From assembly GCA_038030265.1 (NCBI GenBank), contig CM075937.1, forward strand, positions 45,674,198 to 45,738,197: DNA of 64,000 bases, read 5' to 3'. Position 1 is the first letter of the stretch; each line of letters starts with the position of its first letter. Source of the stretch: Corythucha ciliata (taxonomy: Eukaryota; Arthropoda; Insecta; Hemiptera; Tingidae). Both the position numbers and the translations under genes were made by a program. The notes beneath the pieces were generated by a model. That model did no database searches. It saw only the letters and a program-made list of their open reading frames with translations, and was not told where the DNA came from. Below, piece by piece: positions 44,832 through 56,540 of this stretch.

Positions 44832-46103
44832 ATAGGGTGACCAGACGTCCTACTTTCCCCGAATAAGACCTACTTTTTATAGCGTCCGGGGACGTCCGAG
44901 CTCATTTTCAAGGTGTCCGGGGAAAGGTCAAAATTCCTACTTTTCGGTCTCAAGTGGTAACGTGTCTATAGTCATAGCATCTTTCACGTTCAAGCTGAGG
45001 GGCTTAGCATCTGACACTCATGTCACAAACTAGAACATTCGACCGTAAAAACAGACAATTTGGACAATCACGCGCGTTTGGTTATTTACATAACTAAATT
45101 TCGCCAGTTTAACTCTGCGAATTTGCTCTGATATTTAAAAACAAAATGTTGCGAATTTGTCTCATTCAAAACCTAATTTTGTGGACTGGGCTCCTAAAAA
45201 ACCGAATTTCGGTTAGCTCTTTATAAAGTCAGTTTCACAGGTTCGATTAGTTCAACAAAATAACTTGGCAAAAAACCATTTTTGTGATTTAGGCTTTTTC
45301 AAACCCCATTTTCGCTCTTCCATAACCAAATGTTTCGAATATGGCACCTTGAATACCAAATTTCATGGACTCCGGTCATTTCCTACACAAATTTCGTGAA
45401 TTTTCACTGAATTTCGTGATTACCGCTCTTTCAAAAACAAATGTTTGTGAGTTTTTCTCTTTCATAAACCATTTTTGTGGATTTTGACTCATTCAAAACC
45501 CAATGTTGTGGACTGGGCACCTATAAAACCCAATTTCAGGAACTTGGGTCCTTTAAATCCCATTTTCGGGGATATTTACTTAATCAAAAATCAAGTTTCG
45601 TGGCTTTAGATATTTATGAAATTAGTTTCGCAGGTTCACTTAATTTGAATAACTGATTAGGCGGAATACGAGCGATAGAAAAGCAAATTTCGCCATTTTG
45701 GCGTTTTCAACCCCCAATTTTTCTGTTCCATAACAAATTTGGAACATTAAAAATCCACTTCAACAGATTTTTGTTATTTCCTACCTACCTCAATTTCGTG
45801 GATTTTCACGCTTTTAAAAACCAAATTTTGTGGGGTTCTCTATTAATAAAATCAGTTTCGCAGGTTAATTGGCTAATTCAAAAAATTAATTCGTCTTTTT
45901 CAAAAACTAACTTCTGAATTTGGTCTATTCAAAACCCAAATTTCGTCTTTTTTCACACAATTTTAACATTAAACTGGTCAACGATTAGTCGTTGTTAACT
46001 TGTTTTCAGGCGTCCTACTATTGTGCCCTACTTTCCTCGGCAACCGTCCTACTTTTTTGTGCCAGGCGTCCTCGGAAACTACTTCGCCATCTGGTCACCC
46101 TAG
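44832..46103. mobile_element. hAT-like non-autonomous element 3 (1.27 kb)
   Basis: GCTTGGCT at 44824-44831 is duplicated exactly at 46104-46111 (nine bases if the preceding G is counted). Ends TAGGGTGACCAGACG and (complement of right) TAGGGTGACCAGATG match at 14 of 15. Both ends carry CGTCCTAC blocks. The interior is mostly D-type units, so the element carries the same array family it landed in. No transposase. Confidence 0.9.
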
Positions 46104-46111
46104 GCTTGGCT

Positions 46112-46465
46112 CCTTCAGGAATCCACAGTTGGCCTGACTTCGAAAAAACAAAGTTCGTTAAAAATAACTTTAACAATAATAAAACTCAACAACAACAACA
46201 ACTAATAACAGTGATAAAGAAAATAAGCCAAAAGGCTGTTTCAACCCAAATTGTACCGTGAATTGTCGATTCTTTCATAATCGTCGATACTTCTCCTCCA
46301 AAACCCAATTTCACGAATTTTTATTCTTTCAAAACCAAATTCTGTGGTCTTAGATATTTTTAGAATAAATGTCGCTCGTTCAAAACACTTTTGTGGCTCG
46401 TTTAAAATGACAAAATTACGGATTTGACTCTTTCAAAACCAAATCGTGATAGCTCTTCTGATAAA
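46112..46465 (+). repeat. D-family array (right of element 3)
   Basis: Continues the array cut at 44823. It holds a short AAC/AAT-rich stretch (46165-46215), then CCAATTTCACGAATTT-like units. Confidence 0.65.
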
Positions 46466-46479
46466 ATTTTGACAAATCG

Positions 46480-46790
46480 CTATAATTAACGCTTAAAACT
46501 GAAAAAAAAAAAAAAACGCAAATTCACGGCGGAAAATATTAAAAAGGACCATTCGTGGTTTCTGGAGGACATTTTATGACTACAGATGATAAAAGGAGCT
46601 GATTCGTGGCTAGAAAAAGAATAAAACCGCTAATTCGTTGCTAAAACTGCGGTTTAAATTAAGAAAAAGCTCAAGCGATATTTGCAAGCGGATGCAAATT
46701 GAGAAAACCCTCGAATTCATGGCTACTATTGAGAACAATCGTTAATTCGCTGCTACAATGTCAAAAAAACGCTAATTCGAGGCTAAAAGT
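46480..46790 (+). repeat. A-family short-period array
   Basis: AACGCTAATTCGAGGCTAAA-like units, with a short poly(A) at about 46502. Confidence 0.75.
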
Positions 46791-47500
46791 GCGCCCTAAA
46801 AATAGCTTAATTGACGATTCGAGCCTTGAAAATATCTAAACAGACGATTCCTGAGCTTGGAGAACTACAAATTTCTCGCTCTAAAAACGGAAAAACTGAC
46901 CATTTCGACTGGTAAAACTGATGATTCGAGTACTGAAAATATATCACACTGACTATGCATGCCATGGAAATGACCATACTGGCAGTTTGCGCCGTAAAAA
47001 TGGCCAAAACTTGCTATTCACGCCCTAAACCCAGCTCGCTATAGCGGCCCATTAATCGTTGAACTGACTATTCACGCTTTGAAAGGCCCTAAACGGATGA
47101 TTCAAAATCGACCATTAACCATTATTGCGCGTCAAAAATGGGCAAACTGCACCTGCGTGGCCTGACAATGTCTTGACGATTCGACCCCCCCAAAATAGCA
47201 AAACTGGCTATTTAAGCCGTAAAAATGGCGTACTCTTACTAGCAATTCACGGTCCAAAAATTATCAGTCAAACTGATCATATGCGCCCTACAGAGGCTAA
47301 GGACGGTTCGCGTCTTCAAAGTGGCTATCGGCGCACCAAAAAGGAAAAAAAAAAACTGATTAAAACTACCCGAACTGATCATTTGCGCTTTGGATATGGC
47401 TTAAAAACGACGATTCGTGGCTTGCTGCGCTGGCCATCAACTGGCTATTCGCGCCCTTTACGAACTGGTTGACTCCCCCACCCATCCGTTGGCGGTAACA
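46791..47500 (-). repeat. B-family short-period array (minus orientation)
   Basis: CCCTAAAAATAGC...GACGATTCGAGCC-like units, the complement of the B core, of about 31 bp. Confidence 0.8.
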
Positions 47501-47680
47501 GCAATACTGGCTTGACTGTGTAAATGGCTTGACTGAATATTCATAAGGCAGTGTTTTATGGCGTGCACTTACAAGTTTTGAGGCCGGATACATTATTCTG
47601 GAGTTTTCTGGATTTCCTCGACTTTTCCGGAGTCAACGTACGAGGAGATCCGGGACTTAAACCCATCGAGCACTGCCCAG

Positions 47681-47942
47681 GCGCCGGATCCAGAGTCGGC
47701 GGCAGAGTGGCCCCACAGCACCCACCACACGTCACACAGCTGCTAGATGTGGCAAAGTTACAGCTCTAAATCTTCGATAATTGAAGCATCGGAAAATGTA
47801 AGAAAACCCAAGGGCCGGAAAAGTGGAAAAAACAACATTCAACAACTACCTATGTAACGTGAACTATTACTTTGGCAAAAATATGCCTCCCGTCGAATGA
47901 AGTGAACTCAGCGCAGTCGTCAAGAGGAAGATCTTATGTCCC
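47681..47942 (-). repeat. dispersed repeat R, uninterrupted copy
   Basis: Reverse-complement homologue of 7961-8174 plus 10068-10150, without the 1.9-kb element found there. The outer end CAGGCGCCGGATCCAGAGTC looks like a hAT-type terminus. Function unknown. Confidence 0.8.
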
Positions 47943-48109
47943 ACGGCTACAGCCCTGCAATTGTAACCCTTAAAATTGGATTTTTTAGCGAGCGAAATCC
48001 GGGAAATTACTTTTTTATTAAGTGAAAACAGCTGAAAACGGTTCTTAGACCGATAAATCGGCGTAATTGCGGTCTCTGAAATAGGCCACCCAGGGAAATT
48101 GGTTTACCG
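47943..48109. repeat. mixed decayed units
   Basis: GCGAGCGAAATCCGGGAAATT and similar, resembling the 18.2-kb mixed units. Confidence 0.4.
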
Positions 48110-49700
48110 GCACAAAATTTCCCAAAATTGGCTGTTCATAAAATTGAGTCTCTTCATGAAATTGACAATTTCCTCATAAAATGTACAATTTCCTCGTAAA
48201 ATTGACAATTTCCCCATAAAATTGATTATTTCCTCATTAAGTTAACAATTTTCTCATAAAATTGACAATGTTCTCATAAAATTGGCAATTTTCCCGTGAA
48301 ATGGATATTTTTACTACTAAAATTGATCATTTCCGCTATTCGTACTAAAAATAGCAAGTTTAAAGCCAAAATAAACTATCACAATTACTGTATTAACAAT
48401 AAATCACCGATAGGACAAAATTAATAAGTTCCAATGACCAAAACTAAAACTAATGGGGATAAGTTACAAAATTGACAATTTCCTCATAAAATAGAAAATT
48501 TCCTCACAAAATTGACAATCGCCTAGTAAATTTGACAATTTCTTCATAAAAGTGACAATTTCCCCATAAAATTGACTATTGCCAAATAAAATTGAAAATT
48601 TCTCCATAAAATCGACAACTCCCTCATAAAATTAACAATTTCCTCGTAGAATTGACAATTTCTTCGTAAAAGTGACAATTTCCCCATAAAATTGACTATT
48701 GCCTCATAAAATTGAAAGTTTCTCCATAAAATCGTCAACTCCCTCATAAAATTAACAATTTCCTCGTAGAATTGAAAGTTCCCCACAAAATTGACAATCG
48801 CCTAGTAAAATTGACAATTTCTTCATAAAAGTGACAATTTCCCCATAAAATTGACTAATGCCTCATAAAATTGAAAATCTACCCATAAAATCGTCAACTC
48901 CCTCATAAAATTAACAATTTCCTCGTAGAATTGACAATTTCCTCATAAAATTTACGATTTCCTGTAAAATGGACAATTTCCCCGTAAAATAGACAATTTC
49001 CCTATAAAATTGACAATCGCCTCATAAAATTGAAAATCTACCCATAAATCGACAACTCCCTCATAAAATTAACAATTTCCTCGTAGAATTGACAATTTCC
49101 TCATAAAATTTACGATTTCCTGTAAAATGGACAATTTCCCCGTAAAATAGACAATTTCCCTATAAATTGACAACCGCCTCGTAAAATTGACAACTTCTTC
49201 ACAGAAGTGACAATTTCCCCATAAAATTGACTATTGTCTCATTAAAATTTATAATTTCCCCGTAAAATCGACAATTCCCTCAAAAAATTAACAATTTCCT
49301 CATAACATTGACAATTTCCTCCTAGAATTGACAATTTCCTCATAGAATTTACGATTTCCTTTCAAATGGAAAATTTCCCCATAAAATTGATAATTTACTA
49401 TTAAAATTGATCATTTCCGCGTATAATAGGCTATTATCATACTCGAAATAAAAAGTTTAAAGCCAAAATAAACGATCACGAATTAATGTATTACAAATGA
49501 TCACCGAAAGGGCAAAATCAATAAGTTTCAATGACCAAAAATAATACTATTACGGATAAGTTACAACTTCCTCGTGAAATTGACAGTTTCTGCTTCAAAT
49601 TGACAAGTTTTTAATTGACAATGCTCAATAAAAATGTCAATTTGCTAATAAAAATGAAAATTTTCCCGTGAAACTGACGATTTCCTCATCAAATTCAATT
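48110..49700 (+). repeat. F-family short-period array (~20 bp)
   Basis: About 75 units with core CATAAAATTGACAATTTCCT. Landmarks AATCG(A/T)CAACTCCC at about 48610, 48730, 48890 and 49049 show 120-160 bp higher-order units. Two A+T-rich non-array spacers (about 48330-48470 and 49430-49560) are near-copies of each other, each with GATCACGAATTA-like and AATAAGTTYCAATGACCAAAA sequence. Confidence 0.88.
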
Positions 49701-49770
49701 TACCCCTCAGTGAGGCCATTCACGAGAGTTTTTAAAAAAATAACTTGGCATTTCGCGTCTCTCGAGAACC

Positions 49771-50035
49771 TCTCATCGTCGGGCCCATGGAGGAAGGAAA
49801 AGAGAGGAGGGAGCATAAGTTGAAAAGGGTGACGCCGATTTTCGCCATATTGGTGGTCCCTCGGCCTTAATATTTAAGAATTTAGATAACAGAGGAGGAG
49901 TCGTGATAAAGTAGTCCTCAGCACAAATCCTGATGCGTACAGGGACTACCAATGTGGCGTATGTTGGCTTCACCCCGTTAACTTGATTTTACATCTACCG
50001 CTCCCTCCTCTCTCTTCATACCGCCATGGTGGGGC
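49771..50035. repeat. imperfect inverted repeat
   Basis: GAGAGGAGGGAGC near 49800 and CCATGGAGG near 49784 recur inverted near 49990-50035 (GCTCCCTCCTCTC, CCGCCATGG). Arms of about 45 bp with a loop of about 170 bp. No ORF supported. Confidence 0.55.
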
Positions 50036-50099
50036 CTCTGAGAAAATGACCCTAAAATTATACGTGATATTCCCTCTCGAGGGGATTTTCGAGGAGGTT

Positions 50100-50176
50100 T
50101 TGATGTTTTTGTGAAGGGCCATGATCCGACGGATGGGGCTCAAGCCCCTTGAGCCCCTCCCTAGATCCACGCCGGT
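50100..50176. mobile_element. orphan hAT-type terminus
   Basis: Ends CTCCCTAGATCCACGCCGGTCTG. The complement starts CAGACCGGCGTGGATCTAG, a typical terminus. No partner found. Confidence 0.4.
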
Positions 50177-51871
50177 CTGAACGTAGAATGTTAAAATTGG
50201 CCCTTTATAGTGGCTTGTGAAGAAAAGGCCACCGCGCCATTGATTTTGGTTCAGTTTTTGAACCGACAACGGTCTTATCAAGGCCTTCCAGGTGATTCGA
50301 GGACAATCTTTCGTTTGACTCCAGGGCTGTGTGCGTTGATTACTGGGTGAGGGGCTTGGAAAACTAAGCCAAAATTCAATCCAGGCTAGTTAGGTGATTT
50401 ATTCAACATTTTTTGATTTACGGGCTTATATGAGTCCACCGCACACTGTGCCGTCAACAGGCGCGTAGTAAGGCTCCCTGGGTGGGGGAGGGGAGGACTA
50501 CTTCCCATCCCACTCCACCAAACCGTTTTCAGGCTAAATTAGTTGTTTTCCGTATGAATCATCCAGTTTTTGGCGCAAAGTTATCCTTTCCTGGCTGATA
50601 TAAAAATTGACCGTATACTATACTGCCATGTGGACAAACAGCGACGGACTCAAGACTCAGAAAAAAAGGGGTGCACCTACGACAAAAGTTCACATTCATC
50701 GTGGCTAGTGCCCCCCCCCCTCCCAAACAGACACACACAACACGATGCAGGCGACGAGTTTTAGTCGGAAGAAATATGCGCGCGAATAAATAAAAAAATA
50801 ACTAGAAATTCTTTCAGGATGTAGGACAGGTCACACGGTGCCCATAGTAGGAGGATGTTTGGATTGACCGAGCGAGTGATGGAGAGGAGGGGGGGGTTTT
50901 GAGAGAATTCAAAATAGGCGAAGAAATCAACCAAAGTAGGGTAGCTGTAAGAGGTGGAGGGGAGGGGGGCAAAAATCTCAGGAGACTCTCGCGAAGTTAC
51001 AACTCGCACATTATAATCGAGTTTCAAAATAGCTTTTTACAGAAGTTGAATGGGTGAAGGGGGGCCAATCGGCTTAACGATCTATTCCCTTATTTATTTA
51101 TTTATTTTTTTTTTAATGTTTCTTAAGTGGCACCCCTCTGCGAAAATGTTTAAATAGTCGATAATGAAGAACATCGTCATTAAAAGCAATTATTATGTAA
51201 AATGATGAGCTTTTAATTTTTTTTTCATCGATCAAAAGTCATCAATCCTCGATGACTGTCTTAAAATTAAGTGGCTACGCACAAAAAAGGTAGTTGAACT
51301 GTTGAAACCCTGAGCGCACAAAAAAAAAAAAAAAAATCAACGGATTTGATTGACTTTTTTTTCTTTTTCTAACCGTCTTTTCTAACATTATTATAAGGAC
51401 CTCGAGAATGTTGAAATCGCTGAAGTGCATCCCCTGCGTTTTTACTCCCAAAGACGCCAAGATAATCGAGGTCGCGAGTTTGCTTCTTTTACGGCTCCGA
51501 CCTATGATGAATAAGATGGTAATAAAAAATAAAATGAACGCTACACCTAACGCTTTTTCTTGGGTCGTAAAAGAAAATGTAACGAAAGGAATGTTTAATC
51601 TTTAAAAAAAAAAAAAAATGAAGTTACCATGGGAGTCATCGAGGGAACTTTATCTAATGCCCCGCATCACGAAGGGCATTCCTTCTTAGGTGTTTACTCG
51701 TTAGCGCTAATTATTTTTGGTGACTTGTGGGAACCTTCTTTCTTTCTATAAATGATTCTTTAAAAAATAGCTTAAATTAATCAACCTTTTGAGGTCGTCT
51801 GTACAGCCTGAGGGGAATTCTCGCTCCTCCCGTGTTTTTTTTTCTTTTTTTCTTTCTTCCTTCCTACGTAG
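50177..51871. other. no gene seen
   Basis: Includes another terminus-like start CAGGCGCGTAGTAAGGCTCC at about 50459. Homopolymers and A+T-rich DNA fill the rest. A 65-codon plus-strand open stretch at 51408-51605 is unsupported. A long pyrimidine tract (51835-51869) leads into the exon candidate. Confidence 0.35.
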
Positions 51872-52006
51872 AAACTATTCCGGAGCTTCGTGGACCCACC
51901 GATCTTCATTGATGAGGGGAGCATTTATCAAAAACCAGAAGCTTCATCTTCTGCCTCCCCCCCCCACCATCACCACCCTTCATCATCATCAGGTTCATTA
52001 ACTTGA
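51872..52006 (+). CDS. candidate 3'-terminal host exon, unknown protein
   Basis: A 30-base pyrimidine tract and TACGTAG acceptor precede 51872. The frame starting there reads KLFRSFVDPPIFIDEGSIY and continues to a Ser/His/Pro-rich end with TGA at 52004-52006 (44 codons). The early residues look protein-like; the end is low complexity. No upstream exon of matching phase can be identified. Confidence 0.3.
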   Translation, partial: KLFRSFVDPPIFIDEGSIYQKPEASSSASPPHHHHPSSSSGSLT

Positions 52007-52778
52007 GAAAGCTTTTTCTGCGATGAGATTGAACGGAAGAGGCGTTGTAGACGAGGGATGATATCCATGTAAACAAGGTCAGACCAATGGGTGTCTCCCC
52101 TCTCCCCCCCACACAGCCTTGCTCCATTCCACAATCGTTTCTTTAGTGTTCGACTTTAGTTGATGAACAATGCAAGCGAGGTGACAAATAGTTGTACCCC
52201 ACGGTCGACTTAAGGAACAGTTTGACGGTGATTTTGGTAAATTTGGGCTGGTGATGGTTGGGAGCAAGTGATCCGCGATTTAATTATTTCGGGGATAAAA
52301 CTACAAAATTACGATTATTTTACAATAAAGGAATAAATTTAAACTCACTCTATTGGAAGGGGTGATTGAATTGGAATTCCCAGGAGTCGCGACCGTCACT
52401 TATCGAAACGACCTTTAATCGACACTTATTTTAAGCCCCCGTCTTATGGCGTGCTCACTCTTCAATTGCTGCCGGATTTGAATTTGGAAAAAAAAATAAC
52501 TTTATTTTTAAACAACAAAAATCGGTTAAAACCTCGCGACGATAACTCCGAGGAGGCCTAAATATCAAAACGCGTCTTAAGCGACTAAAGGGGGGGACAC
52601 CCTGACAGGACTTCTTTAAAGGACTCTCGTGTACCAGTGAATAGGAAGGAAAAAATTATTTCTGTTCTGCGGGGCCTTTGAATAAGGAGACCTCGAGAGG
52701 GCGCTACGGCAAGACCGGTTTCTCTTTCGTCTTCTTCTTCTTGCTGCCTCTTTTTTTTTTTTTTTTTTCGTTCCTCAG
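52007..52778. other. no gene seen
   Basis: Unassigned. Ends with a long T/C-rich tract (52733-52776) ahead of a second acceptor-like site. Confidence 0.3.
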
Positions 52779-52996
52779 GAGGGAAGTATAGATGGTTGTT
52801 CGTCGACGAGAGGAGAGTTTTTAGAAAGGAGCAGCACCCTCCTCTTTCTCACTCTTTCCCGTGCTTGAAAATCCGAGCTGGGAGTCGGTATGTGGGCATG
52901 CCGGCCTATAACAACAGCAGCACCCCCCCCACCCCCCAACACAACCACTCTTCATGGACTCTTCACCTGACAGCCCCCCTCCCCCATCTCATACCG
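52779..52996 (+). CDS. weak exon candidate, unknown protein
   Basis: CGTTCCTCAG acceptor before 52779 and ACCG|GTATGAG donor after 52996. One frame is open throughout (GKYRWLFVDERRVFRKEQ start, then a Thr/Pro/His-rich stretch). A stop overlaps the donor in that frame. Low-complexity content and lack of partner exons keep confidence low. Confidence 0.2.
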
Positions 52997-53196
52997 GTAT
53001 GAGGGCTTTTTTCCAGGTTGGGACACAGATCAGCCGAGAATGCTCAATCGAAGGATCAATCAGTCTTTCTTAAAGATGCGGGAGGAATGAAGGAAGGGGA
53101 CGTAGACTGAGATTTCCGACAAATATGCGGCTCTTGCCTCCAAGGGGGAAGGACCATTATAATTTTAGTTTTATTCTTCAAATAGGCCTACACGAA

Positions 53197-53340
53197 TGCC
53201 TTAAGGATTTACTTCGTTAACGTTTAAGCGTTTGATAAGATAAAAATGAGGAAATGTTTTCTTCGCTTTATCTCAATTACTAAAAAAAAAAATCGAGGCT
53301 TTGTCATAGAAGTTAAGTAAAGGAGAAAATGTCCAACCAG
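53197..53340 (+). repeat. dispersed repeat pair, copy 1
   Basis: Matches 63535-63668: shared GTTTAAGCGTTTGATAAGAT and AAAATGAGGAAATGTT, then CTTTATCT and ACTAAA blocks. About 80% identity by eye. Nature unknown. Confidence 0.8.
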
Positions 53341-53896
53341 AAGAGTAGCAATGGAGGTGCGGTAGGTCTGGGTCCGCACCAAGCATCCAGAGGTGAACCT
53401 TGTACGTCTAATTCGCGAAGATCAATTGTCTGTCATCGGGACGTCTTTTTCTCAAATAGCTCTCAACATTAGTAGACCGTGTATTATAGATCCGGAAAAT
53501 ACAATTCTGGGCTTCAATCGCCAGTTTTTATAAAAGAAAAACACACTCTGGGATCAATTTGTCAGTGATTTTTTAGATTCACTTGGAAGGAACCATCAGG
53601 GGCGTAGCCAGCACGTGATCTAGGGGTGGGCAGCCAGGCGCGAAACCAGATGGGGAGAGGAGCGGGGTGAAATTCAGAAAATGACATTTTCCGGCTAAGA
53701 CTGAGGAAAAACGCCCCATTCACGGCTAACGGAAATAGCGCTGATTCACGGCTAAACTTTAGAAATAAATCTCATTATTCAGCCTTTAGCCTTGTGGAAG
53801 AGCCCTCTTCAAGAAACACCCGTACTTGAAAAATGTGCAAGTTCCCCATTGAGGGGGAAAACGCCGGGAAAATTGCTAGTGGCTACAAGAAAAATA
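53341..53896. repeat. hAT-type terminus, short A array and MITE end
   Basis: CAGGGGCGTAGCCAGCACGT at about 53599 is a typical hAT left end without a partner. A few A units lie at about 53690-53780. Bases 53791-53857 match the right end of the 441-bp MITE in the Copia LTR (57650-57714), including CTTGTGGAAGAGCCCTCTT and AAAATGTGCAAGT. Confidence 0.6.
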
Positions 53897-53897
53897 G

Positions 53898-54002
53898 TGA
53901 TGTGGTCTTGCGAGACCAAGACCAAGGCGGTCTTGGTCTTGCATAGGAAAGGGCGGTCTTGGTCTTGGTATTTTGGGCAGTAAAATCAGGGTCTTGGTCT
54001 TC
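53898..54002. repeat. GGTCTTG palindromic repeats
   Basis: Several GGTCTTGGTCTTG copies and an inverted GACCAAGACCAAG. AGACCAAGACC and GGTCTTGGTCT form a perfect 11-bp stem around AAGGC. It lies directly upstream of the R1-clade relic. Confidence 0.7.
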
Positions 54003-54007
54003 CAGGG

Positions 54008-56540
54008 GTGCGCAGGTGCGGGATCTCATGTCTGCATGGGGTCTCGTACTTGCTAACCGGTCCGAGTGTGGGCCCACATTCCGCGGACCCTTGGGGGACT
54101 CGTATATTAACCTTACCCTATTGGGAGGCCAGCCACTCCCCCCCGGTTACGCTCGTGGGAGCTGGGTATGGACACCTCGGCCGACCACTGCCTCATGTCA
54201 TTCGATACCGTTCCTGGTGTCAGCAGCAGGGGTGGGGGCGGCTCGGTGTCGGGCCTCTTCGATTTCAAGTGTGCCCGAGGGGGAGCATGTAGGTCCCAAG
54301 TGGAGTGGCTCCTCTTCGAAGCTAACCTCGCGGGTATACTGCCCCAGGGGCGTCAGACATGGAGCTCATAGACGAGGTTGTTGAGACCTTGGAGGCCTTG
54401 GAGACCCCTCGCTCATGCAATACGGTGGTTCCGTGGTGGTCTGCGGAGGTGGCAGAGCTCTCTTCTCGGGCTCGTAGGTTGCGCCGGGCTCTTCAACAAA
54501 CTCGGGGCCCAAGTCGGGAGGCTGCGCTATGCACTCGCGAAGAAGGACCTTAAAAAGGCAATTCGACGGACCAAGTGGGTAGCGTGAAGGGCGTTTGTCG
54601 AGGAGGGTCGCCGTGGGAAGGGTCAAGTCTCCAAGCGTCCTCCCGTTTCTGGAAGAGTCACAGGGTGGGGGAACCGTGGAGGATACACTCAGGAATTTTC
54701 TCAGGCGTATCTTCCCGCGAGACGAACCTGGCGAGGATTCTGCCTCGCGGAGGCAGCAGTGGCCCCTCGCACTGCAGGGAGCGAGCCATTCTCGGAGGAA
54801 GAGCTTCGAGGTGCCTTTGGCGGGATGGCATCAGCTAAGGCGCTGGGGTTCACCGGGCTGTGCCCTGAGATGCTCAAGCGTCTCCCTGACGCGGTTGTTG
54901 AGTCCTACTTGAACCTCTGCAACCGGTGTCTGGTGACGGGGTACATCCGGGGTGAGATGGTGGGTTGTTGTCGTAATATTTCTCCTGAAGTCATCTGACC
55001 GCGACCCGACGACGTCTCCCCGTAGCTATAGGCCGATTAGCTTCCTGGCTTGCGAGAGCAAGGTTCTGGAGCGACTCCTCCTTGGCCGCATAGAGCCTTT
55101 TATCAGAGATCACGCCCTGCATCCGCGACAAATTGGGGCAGTGAAGGGAGGCTCGACGGAGGCGGCTTTGGATGAGGTACAGACCCTCGTCGAGACCCCT
55201 TACGGGAAATATAAGGTGGTGGTCCTGCTTGATGTGCAGAGTGCCTTCGACTCCGTCTAGTGGCCGCGGGTTATGATGGCGCTGCGTGATGCTGATGTCC
55301 CAAACGACATCTTTCGGGTGATCGCCTCGTACTTCGAGTCAAGAGAGGTACGACTCCGCTATGGCAGCGTGGAGGTACGGGCGCCTCTCTCCAGGGATTG
55401 CCCGCAGGGATCGGTTCTCTCGGCTGCTTTGTGTAACCTTCTCTTTGCTGCCCTTTTGTGGTTGCTGCAGGGAGAGGGTTTTGAGGGGGTTGCGTACGTG
55501 GATGACCTTGCGGTCTTTGTCGCGGCGTGCTCCCGGGAGATTGATCGGCTGTTGTGGGTCGTGGACGAGCGGGTGTGGGGACGGTCAGACTTGCTCTCGC
55601 GGTGTCGAAAACTCAGTTGGTCCTCATGCAGGGCCAACTCTCTCGGGGTAGCCCCCTAGTCGTTCGCTACCGGGGGTCATGCCAGTGTGGGGGAGAGGCA
55701 GGGCCGCTATCTTGGGGTCGAGATCAACCCAGGGAGGACAGCTTCCCCCGCAGCTTGAAGTGGTTGCGGGGAAGCTAGAGAGGACTTTCGCCCTCTATAG
55801 GACAGTAGCGGGCAATGTGTGGGGCGCGGACTACCACTGCCGTGCCCGTTACTTCAGGGCAGTGTTTATACCCCCCCCCCTTTTTGTACGGTGTGACGTG
55901 GTGGTGGCACCGGCTCACTATAGCACAGAGGGCGAAGGTCTTCAGCCTGCAGCGACAGGCCTTGGTACGGGTAGCCATGGCGTACCGGACCGTTAGTTCC
56001 AACGCGCTCCAGGTGCTGGTGGGGACGCCTCCCGAGGACCTCCTGATCGACGTATGGGTCCACCAGCGCCGCCTCGTTCAGGGGAATACCTGGACTTGGT
56101 GCGGTGCCGTGGTGGCTGGGCAGGGCGCCTCGGTCTTCTGACCTCGCCTTCACGATGACCTCGTCGCCGAGGCTTGGCAGGTGCATTGGGCTAACAGTCC
56201 AACGGGAGTTGGCGCTTTGTTCGGGTTCACGCCCGATGTTAGGACGAGACTGGCGGCGGCCAAGTGGTTCAGCCTTGAGCATGCCGCAACGTCTATCCTT
56301 ACGGGGCACGGCTCGTTCAACGCCAAGTTGTGGTTTTTCCGGCTGCGGGACTCTCCAACATGCCCTTGTGGCGTCGAGGAGGAATAAACCGCCGACCACG
56401 TGCTTCGTCGCTGCAGCCTTCATGGGGATCTGTGGCGGGCGGTATGGGGGGCGGTGGGCCCGCCAGAAGACTCGGCTTTTGTCGGAGACCGGCGGGCGTA
56501 TGGCCGACGGCTTGAATTACTGGTTGGGCTGTTTTTTAAA
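54008..56540 (+). pseudogene. R1-clade LINE relic (endonuclease end, reverse transcriptase, zinc knuckle)
   Basis: GC-rich (visibly around 60%) in A+T-rich surroundings. Fragments in order: endonuclease end with SADHCLMSFD (about 54174-54203), RT with SYRPISFLACESKVLERLLL (about 55027), LLDVQSAFDSV motif A (about 55225), DCPQGSVLSAAL motif B (about 55396) and AYVDDLAVFV with both catalytic Asp (about 55492). A C-terminal knuckle CPCGVEEE...ADHVLRRC lies near 56365. Several frame changes, an in-frame TAG at 55258 just after motif A, and a TAA inside the knuckle show it is dead. The 5' end is truncated inside the endonuclease. The CPQGSV and YVDDLA context and knuckle fit the R1 clade. Confidence 0.8.

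Noticed and set aside
48544..48786. A minus-strand ORF with repeated NFMRELSILWRNFQF-like sequence
   Set aside because: An artefact of the F-family array.
55866..56423. 185-codon minus-strand ORF opposite the R1-clade relic
   Set aside because: A GC-rich shadow frame of the plus-strand LINE sequence.
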